This document shows, piece by piece, positions 1-7,973 of a DNA stretch of 64,000 bases. The notes beneath the pieces are model-generated. The model did no database searches. It had not been told where the DNA came from and saw only the letters and a program-made list of their open reading frames with translations. The stretch is taken from contig JAJSAL010000173.1 of the NCBI GenBank assembly GCA_024274705.1, positions 1-64,000 of the forward strand. Direction: 5' to 3'. The first letter of the stretch is position 1; each line of letters begins with the position of its first letter. Source of the DNA: Spirochaetota bacterium. GTDB lineage: Bacteria > Spirochaetota > Spirochaetia > SPDA01 > JAJSAL01. The position numbers and the translations under genes are program-made.

Positions 1-125
1 CACGGAAGTTAAGCCCTCCTGCGCCGATGGTACTCCCAGCACCTTTTTCGAACCACCGTAGGGTGGAATCAAGTATGAAGTAAATCGAAAAATGGTGCTG
101 GGGGGAGAGTAGGTCATTGCCAGGC
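1..125 (+). rRNA. rrf: 5S ribosomal RNA, 3' part, with an extra ~50-nt helix
   Basis: The window opens inside a 5S rRNA. The conserved block ACGGAAGTTAAGCC is at the start, GCGCCGATGGTACT follows at 21-34, GGAGAGTAGG is at 103-112, and the 3' end TGCCAGGC is at 118-125 with a T-run just after it. In E. coli about 15 nt separate GGTAGT from the GAGAGTAGG block; here positions 35-102 (68 nt) separate the equivalents. The extra sequence folds into a near-continuous hairpin: 35-43 with 94-102 (9 bp), 44-51 with 85-92 (8 bp), and an inner CCACC/GGTGG hairpin at 53-66. The 5' part of the gene lies outside the window. Identity is secure; the insertion is read directly from the bases. Confidence 0.93.
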
Positions 126-184
126 TCTTTTTTTCCCTTTGCATTGTATCTTATTATCTTAAAAAGTAATATTCTTCGTTCATT

Positions 185-213
185 TTATCAGTATCATCCT
201 TCTTTGCTATAAT
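185..213 (+). promoter_or_regulatory. Putative sigma-70 promoter upstream of the thymidylate synthase
   Basis: TTATCA (185-190) and TATAAT (208-213) are separated by 17 bp, predicting a start near 220 and a leader of about 170 nt before the GTG at 389. The -10 is perfect and the -35 matches 4 of 6 positions. The spacing supports it, but it lies in A+T-rich DNA after the rRNA. Confidence 0.4.
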
Positions 214-281
214 TCAGTACCATTGCACGTACTATAACCGAATACGTCGGCAGACCGGACGGAATTCTACCGGATAGTACT

Positions 282-392
282 ATGAAATTCACAATTACGG
301 GCAAGTGTGTTATTATCTTTACCATGTTCGCCCAGCTCAAATGGGAGCAGAAGGATTACCGGACAGAAAACGGCAACGGGAGTGGTAAGTGA
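282..392 (+). CDS. Candidate 36-aa leader ORF overlapping the thymidylate synthase start
   Basis: An ATG at 282 opens a 36-codon frame whose TGA (390-392) overlaps the GTG start (389-391) of the next gene. The peptide begins MKFTITGKCVIIFTMF and ends in a polar Gly/Asn-rich tail. No convincing Shine-Dalgarno precedes it, and no family is recognisable. The overlap would allow translational coupling to the thymidylate synthase, but that gene has its own GGGAGTGG, so the short frame may be chance. Confidence 0.25.
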   Translation: MKFTITGKCVIIFTMFAQLKWEQKDYRTENGNGSGK

Positions 393-1297
393 AGAATATA
401 CCGATTTTACATGTAACTGGTGATATGCTGGCGGAAGCCTACGAAAATGCACTAGTCAGGCTCTACGAGGAAGGGATACGCTTCAGGACCCAGTATGACA
501 AAGGGGACGACCCTTTGAGTATCGATGCCACCATGAATATCACTATTAACGAGCCCGAAAAAGACCCGATGATTCACAAAGCATTCCCCGGCGGGATCGA
601 AGACCTGCGGGAATACGTGTTTGAACTTTTGGGTTTCAAGGATCACTGGGTGAAGAATATGAATGACCCGGACGATACCCGCTGGGAATACACCTATCAT
701 CAGAGACTTGCGGACTGGGGTGCCTGGAAGGAGCGGACCGATCACGGCGGGAGCCGGTCTGTAAGCCTCCTCAAGGGGAATAGCGGAAAGGGGATTGACC
801 AGGTCACAAAGGTTGTGGAAAAGCTTTCCAGGCAGCCTTTTACCCGCCAGGCCCAGATGATCACCTGGATGCCTTTCATGGATTTTGATGTGTATGATCC
901 TCCTTGTCTTCAATCCCTGTGGTACCGCCTGTTGGAGGATGGGGATGAGCTTTACCTTAACTGCAACGTCCGTTTCCGGAGTAACGATGCATGGGGAGCG
1001 AACTTCATGAACATGTTCGGTATTATTCATTTCAACAGGGAGCAGATCGCAGATCCGTTGCAGACCTATTTCGGAAAAACCGTGCGCCTTGGAAGGATGA
1101 ACTGGCACGCTGATTCCTATCATATCTATGGTAAGGATCTGGAAGCCTTTACCTCCCGATTCTGGGACAGGCTCAAATCATCCTCATTCGAGGACCGGGT
1201 GTATTATTTCAACGATCCTCTGATACAGGAAATCTGGAAAGAAGCCGAGGAAAAAGTGATGCGGAAAATCGAACAGTACGATAAGCGCGGCGGTTGA
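389..1297 (+). CDS. Thymidylate synthase family protein, divergent
   Basis: This 302-aa protein belongs to the ThyA fold family, which methylates dUMP to dTMP with methylene-tetrahydrofolate. The nucleophile motif is PPCLQS (Cys173). The nucleotide-binding signature is RSND followed by NFMN (Arg197, Ser198, Asp200, Asn208), and an HIYG motif follows near 246. Asn208 occupies the position that is Asn in dTMP synthases and Asp in dCMP hydroxymethylases, favouring dUMP as substrate. The histidine after the catalytic Cys in E. coli ThyA is Leu here, as in archaeal-type members, and the protein is longer than the usual ~264 aa. GTG 389 is chosen because GGGAGTGG lies just upstream. It stands alone between the rRNA and the ATPase operon. 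The family is secure; the exact substrate is inferred. Confidence 0.8.
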   Translation: MKNIPILHVTGDMLAEAYENALVRLYEEGIRFRTQYDKGDDPLSIDATMNITINEPEKDPMIHKAFPGGIEDLREYVFELLGFKDHWVKNMNDPDDTRWEYTYHQRLADWGAWKERTDHGGSRSVSLLKGNSGKGIDQVTKVVEKLSRQPFTRQAQMITWMPFMDFDVYDPPCLQSLWYRLLEDGDELYLNCNVRFRSNDAWGANFMNMFGIIHFNREQIADPLQTYFGKTVRLGRMNWHADSYHIYGKDLEAFTSRFWDRLKSSSFEDRVYYFNDPLIQEIWKEAEEKVMRKIEQYDKRGG

Positions 1298-1371
1298 GGG
1301 CATGTTTTAAAAACCCATTTAATGGTGACGATAATGGGAAGTTTGCAAAGTGTCAAACACCGGAAATACTA

Positions 1372-1398
1372 TTCAAGCATTTTTTTCTGCACTATACT
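1372..1398 (+). promoter_or_regulatory. Putative promoter of the V-ATPase operon (leaderless geometry)
   Basis: TATACT at 1393-1398 is a good -10 box. With the usual seven-base offset the transcript would begin at 1405, the A of the ATG. A weak -35 (TTCAAG, 1372-1377) lies 15 bp upstream. No Shine-Dalgarno precedes the ATG, which fits a leaderless mRNA. The -35 is poor, so this is tentative. Confidence 0.35.
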
Positions 1399-1404
1399 GT
1401 AACC

Positions 1405-1734
1405 ATGCAGGAAATACTGGATGAGGTCCTGAAGACCGAAGAGGAAGCTGAAGAGGCGGTGAAAGCCGCTCATGCGAAAGGTGCTGCACTGAAGCAGGAA
1501 GCGGAAACCGCGGCCTCAGAGACGATAAGGAAAGCCAGGCAGAAAGCCCGGGAACTGATTCATGAAGGTGTTGCATCGGAAAAAGAAGAAGCAGAGCGGA
1601 AAAGAAAGGAAGCGCTGAAAAAGGCGGAAGAGGATCAAGAAGCGTTTTTCAAGAGAAAAAAGGATGCAATAGAAGAAGCCGCTGATTCCGTCGTCGAAAT
1701 CATAATCCGTATCGATGTAGAACCAGATGGTTAA
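1405..1734 (+). CDS. V/A-type ATPase peripheral-stalk subunit H (G)-like
   Basis: A 109-aa protein that is almost entirely charged alpha-helix: Lys/Glu/Ala heptads run from about residue 8 to 95, typical of the right-handed coiled coil that pairs with subunit E in the peripheral stalk of A/V-type ATPases. It has no membrane segment and no Cys. The ORF track extends upstream to a TTG at 1294, but the upstream residues are unlike the family, so ATG 1405 is preferred. It is first in the operon and overlaps subunit C by 8 bp. Sequence identity of such coiled coils is weak, so the assignment rests mainly on composition and position. Confidence 0.75.
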   Translation: MQEILDEVLKTEEEAEEAVKAAHAKGAALKQEAETAASETIRKARQKARELIHEGVASEKEEAERKRKEALKKAEEDQEAFFKRKKDAIEEAADSVVEIIIRIDVEPDG

Positions 1735-2797
1735 ATCCAGGCTCAAACGGTATGCATACCTCAACGCCAGGCTCCGCTCCCGAATAAGTACGGTACTGAC
1801 GGACCAGGTGTTCGATCGCATGCTTCGTGCGAAGACCTTAAGCGAAGCATTTCACCATTTGACGGATACAAGGTTTGCATACCTGGAAGAGGTGTATACC
1901 CGGACCGGCGACCTTAAAATGGTGGAACTCGAGTTGTTCAGCAGAGAAATTGAACTGCTCCGTGATCTGGATAGAAATGCAGAGGACGAAATAAAACAAA
2001 TACTCAAAGCGCTATCTCTTCAGTACGAAATCGAAAATCTTAAAGGGATGCTGCGCCTCTGGTTTCAGTTCAGGATTAAACATACGGGAATCCGGAGTTC
2101 CACCGGGTATCTCTACAGGAAGACCATTGTTCACGATATCGATGTTGACGGAATCGTCAACGCCGGGAACCTGCAGGATATTATGAATCTCCTGGAACAC
2201 ACACCTTATAAAAATGTTATTGCGCCGGTGGTTCCGGAACATGGTACGATTGAGTCCCTCTTCCCCCTGGAGAATGCACTGGATATCTTTTTTTATCACC
2301 AGGTCTTTGCCGGTATCGAAGGTCTGGATGATACAGACGGAGGCATTGCAGAGCGGCTTCTGGGGATAGAGATCGATATCGAAAATCTTTCCAGGATCAT
2401 GCGTTTCACCTCCTTTTACTCAATGAAAACCGAAGAACTGTCTGATATTCTCATACCGGGAGGAAGATCTTTTGACCGGTCAACCCTCCTGGATGTCCTT
2501 CACAGGGACAACCCCCGGCAGCGCATCGAATCTCTGCTGAGCGGCAAATTTCCCGAGTGGAAAGTCATCGTTTCCCCGGACCGGGAACAGGCGAAAAACC
2601 GGCTGTTGCTGTTGGAATCGGTACTTCAAGGTATTTTAGAAAAGGAAGTCCACAGGTTACTCTTAGGTTATCCTTTTACAATCGGCATATTGCTGGCCTA
2701 TTATTTTATCAAGAGGAAGGAGACCCGAAGGCTGGTGACCCTGCTGAATGCGAAGCAGTACGGCATCTCCTTTGAGAGAGGAATGGAAGCGATATGA
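1727..2797 (+). CDS. atpC: V/A-type ATPase subunit C
   Basis: A 356-aa, mostly helical soluble protein of the AtpC/NtpC (V-ATPase d subunit) family. It caps the proteolipid ring and couples the central shaft to it. The opening (YAYLNARLRSR) and the repeated acidic/aromatic helices match the family and its usual ~330-350 aa length. It overlaps the upstream coiled-coil gene by 8 bp and the next gene (subunit I) by 4 bp (ATGA), so the three are probably translationally coupled. No truncation or frameshift is seen. Confidence 0.85.
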   Translation: MVKSRLKRYAYLNARLRSRISTVLTDQVFDRMLRAKTLSEAFHHLTDTRFAYLEEVYTRTGDLKMVELELFSREIELLRDLDRNAEDEIKQILKALSLQYEIENLKGMLRLWFQFRIKHTGIRSSTGYLYRKTIVHDIDVDGIVNAGNLQDIMNLLEHTPYKNVIAPVVPEHGTIESLFPLENALDIFFYHQVFAGIEGLDDTDGGIAERLLGIEIDIENLSRIMRFTSFYSMKTEELSDILIPGGRSFDRSTLLDVLHRDNPRQRIESLLSGKFPEWKVIVSPDREQAKNRLLLLESVLQGILEKEVHRLLLGYPFTIGILLAYYFIKRKETRRLVTLLNAKQYGISFERGMEAI

Positions 2798-4821
2798 TCT
2801 TCACCACGAGGATGAGGTTTCTCTCCGCGGTAGTACTGGATACGGATATGGAAGCTGTTACCCGGGAATTGCTGCAACAGGGGGTGCTTGATTTTATCAG
2901 TATACGTGAACTGAACATCCTGGAGAGAAACAGGGTTGAAACGGTGGAGCCGAAGGTATCCGAGGCGAGGCTGAAGGAGAGCCGCCGTCGTATCGAATCG
3001 TTCCTTGATATGGTGGATATTCGGCCCGGCTATGAACATGCCCTCTCCATCGATGAGTTCGAACCTTTGGATCCGGACGCTGTGGAACGTGAACTCGATG
3101 GAATCGGGACAGAAGTTCAGGGAAGACGAAACCGCCAGGGAGAACTTCAGCAGGATATCCTGAAGCTCGAAGAAATCCGCAGGCAGTTCGATGCGTATCA
3201 GAACCTCCAGGAAGGGCTGCTCAGCAGGTCTCAGTATTCGTTCCTTTCGATACAGGCGGGGTATATCCATCCCCGGCATGTCCAGGAGTTCACCCGGGCC
3301 ATCGCGCCGTACCCGAGTGTGTACCTGGATATGGGAGCGCCGGATAAGCCTGCGTTCCTGCTCATCTCCTTAAAACGGGACGAGGCCCGGATCCGGAGTA
3401 TTCTCTCATCCGTCGGCTGGACAGATGTGGAATTCCCGGAAGAGGTCCGGCAGTCAAAGGACGATGCTCTTTCCCACATCGATACAAAACTTGCGGCCCT
3501 CCGTGAAAACCGGGACCGGTTGAACAGAGAGGTTACGGAAGTGCTTCAGGGCAGGGCGGAAAGGCTTCAGGATATATGGAAACGGTGCGCCTTGAATGAA
3601 TTGTACTATAAGATACAATCCCGGTTCGGCAAAACGGCACGGACCGTCCTTTTTTCAGGATGGTTGCCGGCGTCGAAGCAGAAAGACCTGGAAAAAGGTA
3701 TCCTGGATGTCACGGAAGGTATTGCTTTCCTGGAGTGGAAAGATCCGGACACAGCTGTCCGGATGGAAGGAGTATCTGATGTTCCTGTACAGATGAAGAA
3801 TCCGGGGTTTTTACGTCCTTTTCAGGCCATGGTTCAGAATTATGCCATTCCCGAGTACGGGACAATCGATCCCACCCCGGTTGTGGCGGTAGTATATCTG
3901 ATGATGTTCGGGCTGATGTACGGTGATGCAGGTCATGGCCTGGTTATCATGGTGGCGGGAATCATCGGCTGGGTTTTGCGAAAGCGGAGCAAAAAGGGAA
4001 CCATACTGTCCCAGTTGATAACCTGGTGCGGCGGTGCCGCTGTTATTACCGGTATACTCTATGGATCGTACTTCGGTATGCCCTGGTTCGATCCTCTGTG
4101 GTTCGATTTTCACGGCCTTATTTCAGGGCACCCCCGGACGGGGAACTTGAGGGATATCTATGATGTGCTTAAAATCACGATTTATTTCGGGATTGGTGTT
4201 ATTACCCTGGGTCTTTTCTTTAACTGGATCAACAGTATCCGGAGAAAACGGTGGTTTCATCTTTTTTTCGGTAAAGCGGGACTCCTGGGGGGATGGATAT
4301 ACGGCGCAGGAATCTATATTGCTTTTTATTTTGTGCGTCACGATTATAAAGGACTCCCACCCGGAAGGTTCATCATCTATCTTGTGGCCGTTCCTGTTGT
4401 TCTCCTCTTTTTAAAAGCACCTGTTGAATTCCAACTGCACAGGAAAGAGCATCCGGAGAAAGCATTCACACCGTTTACGGTTATTGATTTTTTCATGGAG
4501 TGGATTGTAGAGATTCTGGAAATCTTTTCAGGATACCTTGCCAATACCCTCTCCTTTATGCGGGTGGCGGGGCTGGGAATCGCCCACGCAAGCCTGATGA
4601 TCGCGTTTTTCTCTATCGCACGAATGGTATCCCCCGGGGATGGGATTTCCATCGGGGGTATTGCCGTACTTGTTGCAGGAAATGCCATGGTTATCGTACT
4701 GGAAGGGCTCTCTGCAGGTATCCAGGCACTCCGGCTTAACTATTATGAATTCTTTAATAAGTATTTTACCGGTTCCGGTAAAGCCTATGCCCCTATTTCG
4801 TTGAAAGGATCGCTGAATTGA
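2794..4821 (+). CDS. atpI: V/A-type ATPase subunit I (a subunit)
   Basis: A 675-aa stator subunit forming the ion half-channels. The N-terminal ~330 residues are soluble, with long coiled-coil stretches (around 90-130 and 220-250). The C-terminal half has about seven to eight membrane segments beginning near PVVAVVYLMMFGLMYGDAGHG, the signature of the family. The late segment SFMRVAGLGIAHA supplies the arginine that faces the proteolipid carboxylate. Length and topology are normal. It lies between subunits C and K; that C precedes I differs from the commoner I-K-E-C-F order. Confidence 0.92.
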   Translation: MIFTTRMRFLSAVVLDTDMEAVTRELLQQGVLDFISIRELNILERNRVETVEPKVSEARLKESRRRIESFLDMVDIRPGYEHALSIDEFEPLDPDAVERELDGIGTEVQGRRNRQGELQQDILKLEEIRRQFDAYQNLQEGLLSRSQYSFLSIQAGYIHPRHVQEFTRAIAPYPSVYLDMGAPDKPAFLLISLKRDEARIRSILSSVGWTDVEFPEEVRQSKDDALSHIDTKLAALRENRDRLNREVTEVLQGRAERLQDIWKRCALNELYYKIQSRFGKTARTVLFSGWLPASKQKDLEKGILDVTEGIAFLEWKDPDTAVRMEGVSDVPVQMKNPGFLRPFQAMVQNYAIPEYGTIDPTPVVAVVYLMMFGLMYGDAGHGLVIMVAGIIGWVLRKRSKKGTILSQLITWCGGAAVITGILYGSYFGMPWFDPLWFDFHGLISGHPRTGNLRDIYDVLKITIYFGIGVITLGLFFNWINSIRRKRWFHLFFGKAGLLGGWIYGAGIYIAFYFVRHDYKGLPPGRFIIYLVAVPVVLLFLKAPVEFQLHRKEHPEKAFTPFTVIDFFMEWIVEILEIFSGYLANTLSFMRVAGLGIAHASLMIAFFSIARMVSPGDGISIGGIAVLVAGNAMVIVLEGLSAGIQALRLNYYEFFNKYFTGSGKAYAPISLKGSLN

Positions 4822-4857
4822 GTCATGTTGTATCACTTGCATCACAGGAGGAGAGAG

Positions 4858-5235
4858 ATGAATAATGAAAAGCGCAGATTTATGAAAAAGGTTCGGTTAT
4901 CAGTAATCATCGTTTCCGTAATAATCATCGTTTCCGGTTTCGTTACAGTAACCGGTACCTTTGCCCAGGAAAGCTCCGGGACCGGCTCTTCCGGAAAGGA
5001 ACTGACCGCATACCAGGCGGAAGTAGCCAAGTTCGGTCTTATAGCGGCAGCCCTGGCATTCGGTCTCGGTGCCCTGGGTGCGGGCATTGCCATTTCCCAT
5101 GTTGGTGCTGCAGCCATGGGTGCAATTGCGGAAAAGCCGGAGGTCGCGTCCCAGGCTCTCATCTTTATCGCTTTAGCGGAGGGTTTGGTTGTGTTCGGGT
5201 TTATCGCGGCCCTGATGATTCTGGGTAAGTTTTAA
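4858..5235 (+). CDS. atpK: V/A-type ATPase proteolipid subunit K (c-ring)
   Basis: A 125-aa rotor proteolipid. An N-terminal signal-like hydrophobic stretch (residues 13-36) is followed by a polar Gly/Ser linker and the classic two-helix hairpin (about 58-92 and 97-122). The ion-binding carboxylate is Glu108 in LAEGLVVFG. Residues that bind Na+ in sodium rotors (a Gln in helix 1, and Ser/Thr and Tyr after the Glu) are replaced by Ile, Gly/Leu and Phe, which points to H+ coupling. ATG 4858 is chosen because AGGAGG lies seven bases upstream; the ORF-track start at 4825 has no such site. Confidence 0.9.
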   Translation: MNNEKRRFMKKVRLSVIIVSVIIIVSGFVTVTGTFAQESSGTGSSGKELTAYQAEVAKFGLIAAALAFGLGALGAGIAISHVGAAAMGAIAEKPEVASQALIFIALAEGLVVFGFIAALMILGKF

Positions 5236-5246
5236 ACGGGCATTCC

Positions 5247-5552
5247 ATGAAATATATGGTACTGGGAGACGAGGACACCGTTCTGGGGTTCGGTATGGCC
5301 GGTGTTGATGGTTACATCGCCGAGAACAGAGCCGAAGCGGAGAAATACTTCAACGAAATCCGGAAGGATAATGATGCAGGTATCGTGCTCATTACTGAAA
5401 GAATCGCGGAAACGATACGGCCCCTTATAGACCACCTGATGTTTGCAGAAGAATTCCCCCTCATCCTGGAAATTCCGGACAGGAGAGGAAAGCTGGAAGG
5501 GAAGCTCGGTATACGTGAGATGGTAAATACGGCAATCGGATTGAAAATATAG
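5247..5552 (+). CDS. atpF: V/A-type ATPase subunit F
   Basis: A 101-aa protein of the V-ATPase F/NtpG family, a small Rossmann-like central-shaft subunit that binds subunit D. The start MKYMVLGDEDTVLGFGMAGV is the hallmark of the family, and DAGIVLITERIAE is the second conserved strand-turn. It follows the proteolipid gene after 11 bp, and its TAG stop shares one base with the GTG start of subunit E. Confidence 0.88.
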   Translation: MKYMVLGDEDTVLGFGMAGVDGYIAENRAEAEKYFNEIRKDNDAGIVLITERIAETIRPLIDHLMFAEEFPLILEIPDRRGKLEGKLGIREMVNTAIGLKI

Positions 5553-6211
5553 TGGAACCCAACACGGAAACAGGAAAAGAAGCGATTCTCTCAGGGATAA
5601 CAAAGGACGCCCAATCCGAGGCTGCCCGGATCCTGGAGGATTCCCGGCGGAGTGCGGAAGGGCGGAAGAAGTCCGCGGAACAGCAGGCGGAATCCATCAT
5701 CCGGGAGGCGGAAAGGACCTTAGCGGAACAGCAGGAGGCTATCCGCCGGGTCGTGCGGTCCGGGCAGGAACACTCCATCAAGCGTATGCATCTCGCCTCC
5801 CTGGACAGGGTAATCCGGGATGTAGTGCAGAAGGCGGAGGCGAAGCTGGAACGTATGATAGAAGATCCGGGATACAGGAAAGTGCTCCTCGGCTGGGTCG
5901 TTGAAGCGGGAGTAGGTCTGGACACACACGCGGCCAGTGTCCGGACGTCTATGAAGGAAGAACCACTTATAGATGATGATCTGCTGAAAGAGACCCGGAA
6001 ACAGATAGAAGAAATCACCGGGAGACCGATTGCCCTTACCGCATCGGTGGAGAGACCCCTGGCAAATCAGGGCGTGGTTCTTTCTTCCGAGGACGGAAGG
6101 CGGGCGTACAACAACCTGGTAAAAACCAGGATCCAGCGGTACAGAACGGAAATACGGAACCTTATCTACCGTCTGGTCTTTGATGAAGAATACGGGGTAC
6201 ACCATGAGTGA
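5552..6211 (+). CDS. atpE: V/A-type ATPase subunit E
   Basis: A 219-aa peripheral-stalk subunit. Residues 1-110 form a long charged coiled coil (EAARILEDSRRSAEGRKKSAE and following), and the C-terminal ~100 residues are the alpha/beta head that docks on the A3B3 top. Length is slightly above the usual ~190-200 aa. The GTG start overlaps the upstream stop by one base, and the 3' end overlaps the subunit A start by 8 bp. It should pair with the H-like coiled coil encoded first in the operon. Confidence 0.85.
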   Translation: MEPNTETGKEAILSGITKDAQSEAARILEDSRRSAEGRKKSAEQQAESIIREAERTLAEQQEAIRRVVRSGQEHSIKRMHLASLDRVIRDVVQKAEAKLERMIEDPGYRKVLLGWVVEAGVGLDTHAASVRTSMKEEPLIDDDLLKETRKQIEEITGRPIALTASVERPLANQGVVLSSEDGRRAYNNLVKTRIQRYRTEIRNLIYRLVFDEEYGVHHE

Positions 6212-7973
6212 GCGGATTGTCGGCAGAGTGAGCAGGATAAACGGACCGGTGGTGGAAGCCCGGAACATCGAAGATGCCATGATGATGGAGCTTGTCTACG
6301 TCGGAGAAGACCGTCTGGTGGGAGAGATCGTGAAACTCGCCGGAGACCGGGCCGTGATCCAGGTATACGAGGACACAACAGGTGTTGCTCCCGGTGAAAA
6401 CGTCTATGGTACCGGAACGTCCCTTTCAGCAGAACTAGGTCCAGGGCTGATCGGTACGATTTACGATGGTATCCAACGGCCCCTGGAAAAAATACGGGAT
6501 CTTTCCGGAACCTTCATAGATAAGGGTCTTAAGCTGCCCCCGCTGGACAGGGAAAAATCCTGGGAATTTGTACCCCTCGTCAAAGAGGGTGATTCAGTAA
6601 CCGGTGGCACGATTATCGGCACGGTAAAGGAGACTTCCCAGATTGAACACAGGATTCTCCTCCCTCCGGATGTTTATGGAACGGTGGAGGAGATCGGGCG
6701 GCAGGGTTCCTTCACCCTCGAACATCCTGTAGGCATGATCCGCTCCGGAAGTGATGTGAAAGAGATCTATATGAGCCACACCTGGCCGATCCGGAAAGCC
6801 CGGCCGGTTGCGGAAAGGATGAGCCTGGATGTTCCCCTGTTGACGGGTCAGCGGGTGATCGATACACTCTTTCCCATTGCAAAGGGCGGTGCTGTCACTA
6901 TTCCCGGGGGGTTCGGTACAGGCAAAACCATGACCCAACAGGCTGTTGCTAAATGGTGTGACGCGGATATCATCATGTACATCGGATGCGGGGAACGGGG
7001 AAATGAGATGACCGATGTACTCAAGGAGTTTCCGGGCCTCATCGATCCCAGGACAGGACAGAGCCTTATGGAGCGGACCATCCTGATCGCCAACACTTCC
7101 AACATGCCTGTATCCGCAAGGGAAGCCAGTATCTATACAGGTATAACCATGGCGGAGTATTACCGGGATCAGGGATACCATGTAGCGGTCATGGCGGACT
7201 CCACGTCCAGGTGGGCGGAAGCGTTGCGGGAACTGTCGGGCCGGATGGAAGAAATGCCTGCAGAAGAGGGGTTCCCGGCATACCTGCCTACCCGGATTGC
7301 GGGTTTTTACGAACGGGCTGGGTACATGCGGACCCTGGCCGGACGGGAAGGATCAGTTACCGTCATCGGTGCGGTCTCCCCTCCGGGAGGTGACTTTTCC
7401 GAACCGGTAACACAGCATACCAAGCGGTATGTCCGTTGTTTCTGGGCCCTGGACAGGCATCTTGCCAATGCCCGGCACTACCCTGCTATCTCCTGGCTGG
7501 AAAGTTACAGTGAGTATCTTCCCGATATCGAACACTGGTGGGAGAGCAATGCGGGTGTGAACTGGAAGAAAAACCGGATTGAGATCATGGACCTTCTGCA
7601 GAGGGAAGTAAGGCTCCAGCAGGTTGTCAAACTCGTAGGTCCTGATGCGCTGCCGGACAGCCAGCGTTTTATCATCGAGGTGTGCACCCTGTTCAAGAAC
7701 GCCTTTCTCCAGCAGAACGCCTTCGATGAGATAGACCGGTATTCTTCTGTTTCCAAACAGGCCAGGATGCTCGATCTTATCCTTCATTACTACAGAAGGG
7801 GTTCGGAAGTGATCCGCCGGGGGGTTACCCTGGTCAAACTCAAACGCATGAAAATTCTCTCCGAACTGGCGAAGATGAAACTGACCATACCGAATGAAGA
7901 TTCAGAGAGGTTCGACAGGTTGGAAATGCGCCTGGACCGGTCTCTGGATCAATTGGAGTCGATCCATGCTTAA
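6204..7973 (+). CDS. atpA: V/A-type ATPase catalytic subunit A
   Basis: The 589-aa catalytic subunit. It shows the N-terminal beta-barrel ([12 protein letters not shown]), the non-homologous bulge domain typical of V/A-type A subunits (about 115-195), the Walker A loop GGFGTGKT (235-242), and the conserved GERGNEM and [14 protein letters not shown] blocks of the catalytic core. Length matches the family (580-600 aa). ATG 6204 is preferred to the ORF-track start 6180 because family members begin near the barrel; it overlaps the subunit E stop by 8 bp. The 3' end overlaps the start of subunit B. Confidence 0.96.
   Translation: MSERIVGRVSRINGPVVEARNIEDAMMMELVYVGEDRLVGEIVKLAGDRAVIQVYEDTTGVAPGENVYGTGTSLSAELGPGLIGTIYDGIQRPLEKIRDLSGTFIDKGLKLPPLDREKSWEFVPLVKEGDSVTGGTIIGTVKETSQIEHRILLPPDVYGTVEEIGRQGSFTLEHPVGMIRSGSDVKEIYMSHTWPIRKARPVAERMSLDVPLLTGQRVIDTLFPIAKGGAVTIPGGFGTGKTMTQQAVAKWCDADIIMYIGCGERGNEMTDVLKEFPGLIDPRTGQSLMERTILIANTSNMPVSAREASIYTGITMAEYYRDQGYHVAVMADSTSRWAEALRELSGRMEEMPAEEGFPAYLPTRIAGFYERAGYMRTLAGREGSVTVIGAVSPPGGDFSEPVTQHTKRYVRCFWALDRHLANARHYPAISWLESYSEYLPDIEHWWESNAGVNWKKNRIEIMDLLQREVRLQQVVKLVGPDALPDSQRFIIEVCTLFKNAFLQQNAFDEIDRYSSVSKQARMLDLILHYYRRGSEVIRRGVTLVKLKRMKILSELAKMKLTIPNEDSERFDRLEMRLDRSLDQLESIHA

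Noticed and set aside
452-1123. 223-aa minus-strand ORF opposite the thymidylate synthase
   Set aside because: It is an antisense shadow of a clear gene, with no promoter or start site and no family features.
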